Positions 51,226-59,289 of a stretch of DNA of 64,000 bases are shown piece by piece. The number at the start of each line of letters is the position of its first letter. Positions within the stretch are counted from its first letter, which is position 1. The stretch is from Verrucomicrobiota bacterium. Lineage in GTDB: Bacteria; Verrucomicrobiota; Verrucomicrobiia; Limisphaerales; UBA11320. Position numbers and translations under genes: made by a program. Under the pieces are notes generated by a model, which ran no database searches, had not been told where the DNA came from, and saw only the letters and a list, made by a program, of their open reading frames with translations. Location: assembly GCA_016199985.1 (NCBI GenBank), contig JACQFQ010000024.1, forward strand, positions 62,001 through 126,000, read 5' to 3'.

Positions 51226-53565
51226 ATGAAGCTCCACCCCATCCTGCTCATCCCGCTCTGCGGCCTTGCTGTCGCGGCCCGCGCCCAGAGCACAGCGTTC
51301 ACCTACCAAGGCCTGCTGACCGAGAACGGGAGTCCGGCCAGCGGCAGCTACGATCTGACATTGACCCTGTTCAATGGCTCGAGCCCGGCCGCCGCGAAGA
51401 TCGCCGGGCCGCTCACGAACTCCGCTGTCGCGGTCAACCAGGGCCTCTTCAGCGTTCTGGTGGACTTCGGCGCGAGCTTTCCGGGATCTGATCGCTGGCT
51501 GGAGATCGCGGCGCGCACCAATGGCGTCGGCGCGTTTGTCCCGCTTGTCCCGCGACAGCCCATCACCGCCACGCCCTACGCCCTGACCGCGCGCAATCTC
51601 ACAGGAGTGGTTTCCAACGCGAGCCTGGCGGGCGTCTACTCCAGCGCGGTGACGTTCAACAACGCAGGCAACAGTTTCAGCGGCATCGGCGCCGGATTGA
51701 CCGGCGTGAACGCCGCGACTCTGGGTGGGTTGAACGCGAATCAATTCTGGAAAACAGCGGGGAACGCCGGCACAACGCCGAACGCCCAGTTTCTCGGAAC
51801 CACGGATAACCAGGCTCTCGAATTGCGGGTCAATGGCCTGCGGGCGCTTCGCTTGCAGCCGAACACCAACAACTCTCAGCCCAGCCTCATCGCGGGCCCA
51901 GGTTCCAACACGATCTCGCCGGGCACCGCCGGAGCGACCATCGCCGGAGGCGAGAAGAACTTCATCGAATCTTTCGCCGCCGCAGGAAGTGATTTTGCGG
52001 CGATCGGCGGCGGCTCTTCCAACCAGATCGGCTACTTCAGCTTCAATGGGGTCATCGGCGGCGGCTTTCAAAATGCGCTCGAGCCCAATGACTACTATTC
52101 CACCATCGCTGGGGGGCTCCAGAACCACATGGGCTTTCATGCCGTCAACTCGACCATCTCGGGCGGACGGAGCAACTCCATACAGGCCTCGGTGGACACG
52201 GCCACGATCGGCGGAGGCGGGGACAACACCGTTCAATTCCTCGCTCACTACGCGACCATAGCCGCGGGCCGGAACAACCTGATCCGGAGCAACGCCGAAT
52301 ACTCCGCCATCGGCGGCGGCAGAGACAACACAGTCGATGTCGGCGCGGCCTATTCACGCATCGGCGGCGGGGAGCGCAATCAGATCAAGAATGGCGACCA
52401 CGTCACAATAGCGGGCGGCGGCGCCAACTCCATCCACGCCGACTCCGGGACCATTGGGGGCGGCACGAGCAACACGATCGAAACCAACGCCAGCGAGTCC
52501 GTGATTGGCGGCGGCTTTGGGAACATCATTCACACCAACGCGAACCGATCCACCATCGCCGGGGGCGTGTTTCACGAGGTTCTCAACGACGCCTCCTATT
52601 CCTTCATCGGAGGCGGGACGCGCAACAAGGGCGGAAGCAACGCCTATCACGCGACCATCAGCGGGGGCTCCAACAACACGATCGACCACGATGCCTCTTA
52701 CGGGTTCATCGGAGGCGGCAAGCTCCACACCATCGGCCCGAAGTCGGCCCACGCGACCATCGCCGGAGGAGACGGCAATATCGCGGCGGGCGAGGCGCCT
52801 GCCATTGGCGGCGGCACGCTCAACGTGATTGAGGCCGACACGACCTACGCCGCCATCGCCGGCGGCGGGGGAAATCGAGTGGGCGCGAACAGCTTTTCCT
52901 CGACCATCGCCGGCGGTTACCTGAATCAGGTCCTCGGCAACTTCAGCTTCGCCGCCGGCAATCGAGCGCAGGCAAACCATCCCGGCACTTTCGCCTGGGC
53001 CGGCGGCAACACGCTGCCTTATGCGTCGATTTTTCCGAACTCGTTCAACGTGTACTCCTCAAATGGAGTGAGCATGGATTATGGACCGCAGAGCGCAGGG
53101 CAGCCCCGCGGCGCCCGGTACGTCTACATCGGCCCTTTCAACGCCGGCCTCACCATCAGCGTTTGGAATGGCGCACGCCTCACGGACGGCGGCGTGTGGA
53201 GCAATGCCTCCGACAGGAACCGGAAGACGGGCTTCAAGGATGTCGACGCGCGATCGGTGCTGGAAAAACTGGTAGCCCTGCCCGTCCGGCAGTGGCGCTA
53301 CACGAACGAGACCGCCGGCGTGAAACACCTCGGCCCAGTCGCGCAGGATTTCCAAAGCGCGTTTGGCCTCGGCGTCGATGATACCAGCATTGGAACCGTC
53401 GACGCCGACGGCGTTGCGCTGGCCGCGATTCAAGGGCTGAACCAAAAGCTGCGTGATGAACTGGACCGCCGAGACGTTGAGAACGCCGAATTAAGGCGGC
53501 GCCTGGAACGATTGGAACAACGATTGGAACAACGATTGAACCAACAAGCATCAGGGGAACGGTGA
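51226..53565 (+). CDS. Secreted YadA-head-like repeat protein with C-terminal S74 (endosialidase chaperone) domain
   Basis: 779 residues. Signal peptide MKLHPILLIPLCGLAVAARAQS. Residues about 23-130 form a beta-rich N-terminal domain starting T-A-F-T-Y-Q-G-L-L-T-E-N-G. From 51937 to 52960 about 20 repeats of 15-17 residues carry [ST]-x-I-[GAS]-G-G-x-x-N-x-[IV], the left-handed beta-roll motif of trimeric autotransporter heads. Then S-D-R-N-R-K-T-G-F-K-D-V opens the peptidase S74/intramolecular chaperone domain (about 660-745), with H-L-G-P-V-A-Q-D-F. A charged coiled coil follows (R-L-E-R-L-E-Q-R-L). S74 domains trimerise and autocleave. No membrane anchor of the YadA type is present, so it is probably a secreted or phage-tail-like trimeric fibre. 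Confidence 0.88.
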   Translation: MKLHPILLIPLCGLAVAARAQSTAFTYQGLLTENGSPASGSYDLTLTLFNGSSPAAAKIAGPLTNSAVAVNQGLFSVLVDFGASFPGSDRWLEIAARTNGVGAFVPLVPRQPITATPYALTARNLTGVVSNASLAGVYSSAVTFNNAGNSFSGIGAGLTGVNAATLGGLNANQFWKTAGNAGTTPNAQFLGTTDNQALELRVNGLRALRLQPNTNNSQPSLIAGPGSNTISPGTAGATIAGGEKNFIESFAAAGSDFAAIGGGSSNQIGYFSFNGVIGGGFQNALEPNDYYSTIAGGLQNHMGFHAVNSTISGGRSNSIQASVDTATIGGGGDNTVQFLAHYATIAAGRNNLIRSNAEYSAIGGGRDNTVDVGAAYSRIGGGERNQIKNGDHVTIAGGGANSIHADSGTIGGGTSNTIETNASESVIGGGFGNIIHTNANRSTIAGGVFHEVLNDASYSFIGGGTRNKGGSNAYHATISGGSNNTIDHDASYGFIGGGKLHTIGPKSAHATIAGGDGNIAAGEAPAIGGGTLNVIEADTTYAAIAGGGGNRVGANSFSSTIAGGYLNQVLGNFSFAAGNRAQANHPGTFAWAGGNTLPYASIFPNSFNVYSSNGVSMDYGPQSAGQPRGARYVYIGPFNAGLTISVWNGARLTDGGVWSNASDRNRKTGFKDVDARSVLEKLVALPVRQWRYTNETAGVKHLGPVAQDFQSAFGLGVDDTSIGTVDADGVALAAIQGLNQKLRDELDRRDVENAELRRRLERLEQRLEQRLNQQASGER

Positions 53566-53662
53566 ATGGAGTGATCTTGTTGGGACGCGTCCGAGGTCTT
53601 GTTCGGTGTCCGTGTTCTCCGGGGGTCGAGTCGCGATGGATTTCGACTGCGATTTCATCCGC

Positions 53663-53694
53663 TGACCGGTTGGGTGATCCTCAACATCCGGTCA
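53663..53694. terminator. Hairpin between convergent genes
   Basis: TGACCGG / CCGGTCA outer stem with a partly paired inner part (TTGGG / CTCAA). It ends on the stop codon of the BNR-protein gene (53692-53694), so it may serve the convergent ends of both genes. No T run. Confidence 0.45.
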
Positions 53695-54804
53695 CACCAC
53701 GGCCACCTTCACGCAGTGGATCGGCGGGAGTGAATCGAAGACCCGTTCCCACGTCTCGCCACCGTCACGCCCCATCCAGAGCTGGCCGGTGGTGGTGCCG
53801 AAGTAGAGCGCCGGAGATCCCAGCTCGTCGATGTCCATGGCGTCGCGCAGAACCGTGAAGTAACTCTCCTTCTTCGGCAGTCCCTTGGCCAGCCGCCGCC
53901 AGGAGTCGCCGCCATTCTCGCTGCGCCAGACCGCAGGGGAAGCGCCCGGACTGGTGCGGGTCATCGGGTGCAGGGGCATGACGTAGACCACATCGGGGTT
54001 GTGGGGGTGAACCACAATCGGGAACCCGAAATCGGAGGGAAGGCCTCTCGCGATAGAGCGCCAAGTGTGCCCATAGTCGTCGCTCCGCAGGACCCCGATA
54101 TCGGGGCGACGGCCGCCCGGCCCATCCCACTCGCCCCATCCGCCATGGTTCTGCATGTACAGCCGCCCGGGGGCATCCTTGTGGGCCGCGATCTTGTGGA
54201 CGCACTGGCCGAATTCGGGGAATGGATCCGGCGCAAACCCCGCTCCGACCCCGCGGTTCGAGGCCTGGAACGTGTTTCCGCCGTCCTCCGAGAGATAGTG
54301 CCCGCCCGTGGAGATCCCAAGATGGACCCGGTTGCCGTAGCGGACGATGGTGTGCATGCAGAGCCCGCCGTTGCCTGGATTCCATTGGCGCGCGTGGGGA
54401 TGGTTGCTGATGCCGGGGACCAGTTCCCAGGTCTTCCCACGGTCGCCGCTGCGGAAGAGCGCCGCCGGCTCAACGCCGCAGAGCAGCTCGTTCTTGTCGG
54501 CCCCTGTCTCGAGTGACCAGATATTCGCCAGAGCGCGGCCATCCTCCTTCGGGAAAGCGGGCGCGGACGGGGTTTCTTTGAAGCTCTTTCCGAGATCCGT
54601 CGAGCAGAGGACCTTCATCCCGAAAAAGGCGTTGCAGCTTGAGGCGTACAGACGGGGTGTGCCCCGGGTGTCGAGCAGGGCGGAGTAGACCGAGACGCCC
54701 TGACCGAAGGGGCCGCGGAGAGAGAAGCGTCCCCGGGCTTTAGCGGCTTCGGCGACGAACAGTCCTTTCTTGGTGCCAATGCAGAGAACTACTTTGTTTG
54801 CCAT
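53692..54804 (-). CDS. BNR/sialidase-fold beta-propeller protein paired with a MoaD-like protein
   Basis: 370 residues, no signal peptide (MANKVVLCIGTKKGLFVAEA). Contains BNR (Asp-box) signatures S-T-D-L-G-K-S-F, S-G-D-R-G-K-T-W, S-E-D-G-G-N-T-F, S-D-D-Y-G-H-T-W, S-E-N-G-G-D-S-W and G-R-D-G-G-E-T-W, that is, six blades. The sialidase Arg triad was not identified, so exo-sialidase activity is not claimed. It lies six bases downstream of a MoaD/ThiS-like gene; the pair recurs in other bacterial genomes from my recollection, but its function is unknown. Predicted cytoplasmic, which is unusual for a sialidase-fold protein and fits a role linked to the ubiquitin-like partner. Confidence 0.88.
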   Translation of the reverse strand: MANKVVLCIGTKKGLFVAEAAKARGRFSLRGPFGQGVSVYSALLDTRGTPRLYASSCNAFFGMKVLCSTDLGKSFKETPSAPAFPKEDGRALANIWSLETGADKNELLCGVEPAALFRSGDRGKTWELVPGISNHPHARQWNPGNGGLCMHTIVRYGNRVHLGISTGGHYLSEDGGNTFQASNRGVGAGFAPDPFPEFGQCVHKIAAHKDAPGRLYMQNHGGWGEWDGPGGRRPDIGVLRSDDYGHTWRSIARGLPSDFGFPIVVHPHNPDVVYVMPLHPMTRTSPGASPAVWRSENGGDSWRRLAKGLPKKESYFTVLRDAMDIDELGSPALYFGTTTGQLWMGRDGGETWERVFDSLPPIHCVKVAVV

Positions 54805-54810
54805 GGTGTG

Positions 54811-55104
54811 TTATCCTCCCGAGACCGCCGGCATGATGATCACCTCGTCGCCTGGGGCGAGCGGGGTGTCGAGGCCGTTTCGGTCGCGCATGTGTTCAGT
54901 GTTGACGAACAGGTTGACGTGCCGGCGCACCGCGCCCGTTTCATCGCAAACGCTGCGATAGAGCGCAGGGCGCCGCCGTTCCAACTCAGCCAGCGCTTCG
55001 CCCAGGGTGGCGACTCCGCGGAGCCGCAGCGCCGCAGCCCCCCCGCTTTCGCGGCGCAGGACTCCTGGCACCAGTATCGTGATGGAGGCGTCGTCCGGCA
55101 TCAT
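54811..55104 (-). CDS. MoaD/ThiS-family ubiquitin-like protein with C-terminal Gly-Gly
   Basis: 97 residues from the ATG at 55104 (MMPDDASITILVPGVLRRES); the frame extends to 55167 but the extra 21 residues are unlike the fold. Beta-grasp pattern: I-T-I-L-V-P strand, an L-G-E-A-L-A-E-L helix, V-N-L-F-V-N strand and P-L-A-P-G-D-E-V-I-I-M-P-A-V-S-G-G at the end. The terminal GG is the site for adenylation and thiocarboxylation or conjugation in sulfur carriers. No E1-like MoeB/ThiF, MoaE or thiG is adjacent, so an ordinary molybdopterin or thiazole role is not supported. First gene of a two-gene operon with the BNR protein. Confidence 0.88.
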   Translation of the reverse strand: MMPDDASITILVPGVLRRESGGAAALRLRGVATLGEALAELERRRPALYRSVCDETGAVRRHVNLFVNTEHMRDRNGLDTPLAPGDEVIIMPAVSGG

Positions 55105-55499
55105 CGGTTCGTGGCGGGCGACATTACCTACGCTCCCGCCAGCGTCGAACCAATTGTGGCCCGCCATCGCTGTCGCTCGGGCGGGGAAATTCTTCTTCGT
55201 TCGGCGGCAGCAACGAGGAGGTGAGTCCGGCAGCCGCTAGGCTCGAAGCGGAACTGAGCAAACGGCCGCGCGTCGGCTTGAAGGCGGGCTGGGGCAGGGA
55301 GTCGTCCGGCCAGATCATTACAGGAAGGGTGCGGTGACGGAGACACGTAACAAGGGAACAATCCTTTGCGAATCCGGAGTGGTCCTGTGGGTCGTGGCGT
55401 GCGATCAGCCCCGTTTCGCTGAATACCAAGGGGCCTCCGGAGAGGGGACATGCGGTGTCGACAGAGGTCCCGCAAACTGGCATCAACTCCGGCGTTTTC

Positions 55500-58055
55500 A
55501 TGAATTCGCGACGAAGCTTTCTCAAAAAGGCTGGGCTCCTGGCGGCCGGACTCTCCGGGGGCCTTCCTGAATCCATCCAGCGCGCTTTCGCGATCAATCC
55601 GAAGACAGGCACCACCTGGATGGACGCCGAGCACGTGGTGATCCTCATGCAGGAAAACCGCTCCTTCGATCATTGCTATGGCACGCTGCAGGGAGTGCGC
55701 GGGTTTAACGATCCTCGCGCGGTCCGCCTCCCGAACGGGAATCCCGTTTGGCTGCAATCAAACGCACGCGAACAGACCTATTCCCCGTTCCACCTCGACA
55801 TCCGCAAAACAAAGGCAACGTGGATGGGTTCGCTTCCCCATTCATGGCCCAACCAGGTGGACGCGAGGAATCAGGGCCGGCACGACGGATGGCTGGATGC
55901 CAAGAGATCCGGACACCGGGAGAGCGCCGATATCCCCATGACGATGGGCTACTACACGCGGGAGGATATTCCGTTCTACTACGCCCTCGCCGACGCGTTC
56001 ACCGTCTGCGACCAGCATTTCTGCTCCTCGCTCACCGGCACCATGCCCAACAGGCTCTATCTATGGACGGGCAGCATCCGGGGCACGCGCGATGCCAGTG
56101 CTCCGGCCAAGGTGCTCAACGAGAATGTCGAGTATGAATCCTCCGCCAGCTGGACGACTTTCCCTGAGAGACTCGAGGCCAACGGGATCTCTTGGAAGGT
56201 CTACCAGAACGAGCTTTCCCTCGATGTGGGATTGAAGGCGGAGGAGGCTCGCTGGCTCGCCAATTTTGGGGACAATCCGCTGGAGTGGTTCAGTCAGTAC
56301 CACGTCAAGTTTTCCCCTGCCTACGGCGCTCATCTGGATCGATTGCTCCGATCGCTTCCGGAGGAGATCGCGCGCCTGCAAGAACGCTTGCAGCGTGTTC
56401 CCGCCGTCTATCCGAGGCACGCGGCCCTTCGCCAGCGGCTGGAGAAGGCCCGGAGGGCGCTCCACTCCGCCAGCGCTGACCGCGCCAGATGGACTCCGGA
56501 GAGTTTTGCCGCTTTGCCGGAGAAGGAACGAAGGCTCCACGAACGGGCCTTCTCGACCAACTCAGCCGATCCATTTCAGCGCGAGCTCGCGGAGCTCCGG
56601 TACAAGGATGGTGGAGTCGAGCGTCGGCTCAAGTTTCCCAAGGGGGATGTTCTCCATCAGTTCAGGAACGATGTCGCGAGCGGCCAGTTGCCGGCGGTCT
56701 CCTGGATCGTGGCCCCCGAGAACTTTTCAGATCACCCCGGCGCCGCATGGTTCGGCGCATGGTATGTGTCCGAGGTGATGGACATCCTCACGAGCAACCC
56801 TGCGGTTTGGAGGAAGACGGTCTTGATCCTGACCTACGACGAGAATGACGGCTACTTCGACCATGTTCCGCCCTTCGTTGCCCCCCATCCTGGGAGGCCG
56901 GACACCGGGTCGGTCTCGGAGGGGATGAGCGTCGAGGAGGATTTCGTCACGATGGAGGAAGAACTGCGCGGCGGGAAGAAGCCTGAGGATGCGCGGGAAA
57001 GTTCCATTGGCCTCGGCTTTCGGGTCCCCCTGGTGATCGCCTCTCCCTGGAGCCGCGGGGGCTACGTCTGTTCGCAGGTTTTCGACCACACCTCAGTGCT
57101 GCAATTCCTGGAGAGGCTCTTCAGCGAGAAAATGGGCCGACCGATCGGGGAAACCAACATCAGCGATTGGCGCCGCGCCATCTGCGGCGACCTCACCTCC
57201 TCATTCAGGCCTTATGACGGGGGGAAGATTCCCGCCCCGCGCCCGGTCGCTAAGCTCCCCTTCCTGGAAAGCATCCATCGCGCGCAGTTCAGGGAGGCGC
57301 CCCACGGGTTTCGTCCACTGACCGAAGAGCAGGCGGCCAGCGCGCGGAAGGATGGACAGCACGCGCTGTTTCTCCCCAGGCAGGAGCCCGGCGTTCGTCC
57401 CTCCTGCGCCTTGCCCTACGAGATCTACGCCGATGGCCATTTGTCACGCGAAACGCGAGTGTTCTGGATTGTGCTGAAGGCTGAGTCCCGCTCGTTTGGC
57501 GAGAGGGCCGCCGGGGCGCCGTTTGATGTCTGTGCCCCGGGCAGGCACCGTGTCAGAGGTTCCCGGGACGGTCAGGCGGAGCAATGGGTGGAGTCGAATC
57601 ACTGGTCCTTCGCCCTTCGGCCCGGGTCGGGGTTGTCAACCATGTGGCCTTTGCAGGATTTCGAGAATGGTCAGTATCACCTCACGCTACGCGGCCCCAA
57701 CGGATTCTTTCGGGAGTTTCGCGGGACCTCTGCCTGCAACCGGGTCGAAGTTCGCTGCGGGTATGAGCAACGGGAGGGCGCGATGACGGGCAACATCGAA
57801 CTTCAATTGCTCAACCACAGCGTCGATCAACACTTGGAGTTGGCGATCGAGGACCTGGCCTATGGGGGAGATCGGCAAGAGAGCCGCATTCCACCGGGAG
57901 AGAGCCGTAAGGTCATTTTGAATCTTGCGAACTCGTCGGGTTGGTATGACTTCGTTGTGCGCGGTCGTCCGGAAATCGGATTCGAGCATCGCTACGCGGG
58001 TCGAGTCGAAACAGGCCGCGCCGGGATCACCGATCCCGCAATGGCCAAGGCGTGA
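55500..58055 (+). CDS. Tat-exported phosphocholine-type phospholipase C
   Basis: 851 residues. Tat signal N-S-R-R-S-F-L-K-K-A-G-L-L-A-A-G-L; the start at 55500 puts the twin Arg at residues 4-5 (the longer frame from 55455 is disfavoured). Phosphoesterase domain: H-V-V-I-L-M-Q-E-N-R-S-F-D-H-C-Y-G near the N-terminus, D-Q-H-F-C-S-S-L-T-G and T-Y-D-E-N-D-G-Y-F-D-H-V-P-P. The C-terminal third has two beta-rich domains of the bacterial phospholipase C tail type (F-D-V-C-A-P-G-R; Y-H-L-T-L-R-G-P-N-G-F-F-R-E-F). It hydrolyses phosphocholine or related lipids in the periplasm or outside; relatives are induced by phosphate starvation. A short GCGCTGGGGCAGCGC hairpin lies right after the stop (58061-58075). 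Confidence 0.93.
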   Translation: MNSRRSFLKKAGLLAAGLSGGLPESIQRAFAINPKTGTTWMDAEHVVILMQENRSFDHCYGTLQGVRGFNDPRAVRLPNGNPVWLQSNAREQTYSPFHLDIRKTKATWMGSLPHSWPNQVDARNQGRHDGWLDAKRSGHRESADIPMTMGYYTREDIPFYYALADAFTVCDQHFCSSLTGTMPNRLYLWTGSIRGTRDASAPAKVLNENVEYESSASWTTFPERLEANGISWKVYQNELSLDVGLKAEEARWLANFGDNPLEWFSQYHVKFSPAYGAHLDRLLRSLPEEIARLQERLQRVPAVYPRHAALRQRLEKARRALHSASADRARWTPESFAALPEKERRLHERAFSTNSADPFQRELAELRYKDGGVERRLKFPKGDVLHQFRNDVASGQLPAVSWIVAPENFSDHPGAAWFGAWYVSEVMDILTSNPAVWRKTVLILTYDENDGYFDHVPPFVAPHPGRPDTGSVSEGMSVEEDFVTMEEELRGGKKPEDARESSIGLGFRVPLVIASPWSRGGYVCSQVFDHTSVLQFLERLFSEKMGRPIGETNISDWRRAICGDLTSSFRPYDGGKIPAPRPVAKLPFLESIHRAQFREAPHGFRPLTEEQAASARKDGQHALFLPRQEPGVRPSCALPYEIYADGHLSRETRVFWIVLKAESRSFGERAAGAPFDVCAPGRHRVRGSRDGQAEQWVESNHWSFALRPGSGLSTMWPLQDFENGQYHLTLRGPNGFFREFRGTSACNRVEVRCGYEQREGAMTGNIELQLLNHSVDQHLELAIEDLAYGGDRQESRIPPGESRKVILNLANSSGWYDFVVRGRPEIGFEHRYAGRVETGRAGITDPAMAKA

Positions 58056-58303
58056 TGGGTGCGCTGGGGCAGCGCGACACGGCCTCAACCGCCCGACGTC
58101 AGAGCGTCAGCGGCGCGGGGCCGCGTGACGGTTCTCCTGCCAAGAAAGTTCGCGCTGCGCAAATAGCGAAGGCAATGCGGGGCGCAGTAGGAAAAGAATT
58201 TGGTGATCATTCCGGCCGCTCAAGACGCGCCGGAGCCAAGGGATAGTCGGGTCCACCCGAGGCGCCTGCTCTCAAGAAGATCACGTGCTTGCCCGGCTTC
58301 TTC

Positions 58304-59254
58304 TCACTCGGCCTGTGTGACTCTGAAGAATCGTGCCGTTTCACCACTCGGTTTGGGCAGACTAAACTCGAGCGAACGGCCTGCAGCGGTGTTGGTGAGC
58401 CACGGCGTCCACTTTTTGAGATCCACGGAGGTTTCTAAGATATAGGTTCTATTGGCTTCCGATGCAACCGGGACAACCACTCGCCCGTCCACCAATCCAA
58501 TCGGAGGATAAACGCTCGATGGGAGTCGCGCCCCAAGGGCCGAGAGAAGATAGAACCGGTGAGAATGGACGCCAGCGTCACGATCTATGAAGTCCACAAA
58601 ATCGGCTAAAGCAGTGTTAGTGGCGATGGCCGTCCATTGAACAAGATCTGCGCTCGCGAAGAGGACGTAATCCCCCTGGTCGGTAATGGGATAAAAGACG
58701 CTTGCTACACCCTCGTCGTCAGGTGGCGCGACTTGAGAGACGAAGATGCGACCAGATCTCATCGTCAGAGGCTGGATCGCGGTGGCATCGCTGCGAGCCA
58801 TGATGACTCCGGAGGGAGTGATAGGTCCGGATCCCACTCGTTCTGTAGCCGGTGTATGGAAAGGCAAGCGAGCAAGGAATCCGTTGGTGCCAAACGCCGC
58901 ATTGGTCGAGGAATAGACTACTGTTCTCCATCTGCCCGGGGCCAGTTCGTAGCTCCTCATGACGTGACCCGAAAACCGTTCACTGAGCTGAGGGAATGAA
59001 CCCAGCGCCCTGGTGGCATTAAAGCTCAGGTCAAATTGCGCCGCCACAGCATTGGTAAGTCGGCTGACGATCACCGATAACTCGGTATCCTGGTCGGGGA
59101 ATCCGCGCGCACTTGTAATCGCAAGGCTTGGGGCTTTGGACTCCACTACAGCCGCATGTGAAAGGAGAACCGAGGCGTGCAAAGCCAGTGATCCAATCAC
59201 CAGCCACTTGCGTCTGCCCGATCGCTCGCTGAAAAGCTGGAAGCGAGGCGTCAT
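58304..59254 (-). CDS. Secreted protein with cohesin-like domain and FYRV-type C-terminal module
   Basis: 316 residues. Signal peptide (R-R-K-W-L-V-I-G-S-L-A-L-H-A). Residues about 42-150 resemble a cohesin/BACON-type beta-sandwich (S-L-A-I-T-S-A-R-G-F-P-D-Q-D-T-E-L-S-V-I-V). Two copies of a Y-V-L-F-A-S-A-D-L-V-Q-W / Y-I-L-E-T-S-V-D-L-K-K-W module follow, the second ending F-F-R-V-T-Q-A-E. Last gene of a minus-strand run of three secreted-protein genes with gaps of 35 and 75 bases. Enzymatic function is not indicated. Confidence 0.75.
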   Translation of the reverse strand: MTPRFQLFSERSGRRKWLVIGSLALHASVLLSHAAVVESKAPSLAITSARGFPDQDTELSVIVSRLTNAVAAQFDLSFNATRALGSFPQLSERFSGHVMRSYELAPGRWRTVVYSSTNAAFGTNGFLARLPFHTPATERVGSGPITPSGVIMARSDATAIQPLTMRSGRIFVSQVAPPDDEGVASVFYPITDQGDYVLFASADLVQWTAIATNTALADFVDFIDRDAGVHSHRFYLLSALGARLPSSVYPPIGLVDGRVVVPVASEANRTYILETSVDLKKWTPWLTNTAAGRSLEFSLPKPSGETARFFRVTQAE

Positions 59255-59289
59255 GGATGTATGTCGTCCTTCGGCGTCATCTGTACTGG

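Noticed and set aside
51937..52960. Regular ~48-base repeats that could suggest a CRISPR array
   Set aside because: The repeats are in frame, encode the I-x-G-G-x-x-N protein motif and vary at synonymous positions; there are no spacers.
53692..54804. True exo-alpha-sialidase
   Set aside because: Asp boxes are present but the catalytic Arg triad and signal peptide were not found.
54811..55104. Ordinary molybdopterin or thiamine sulfur carrier
   Set aside because: No moa, moe or thi partner is adjacent; the neighbour is a BNR propeller.
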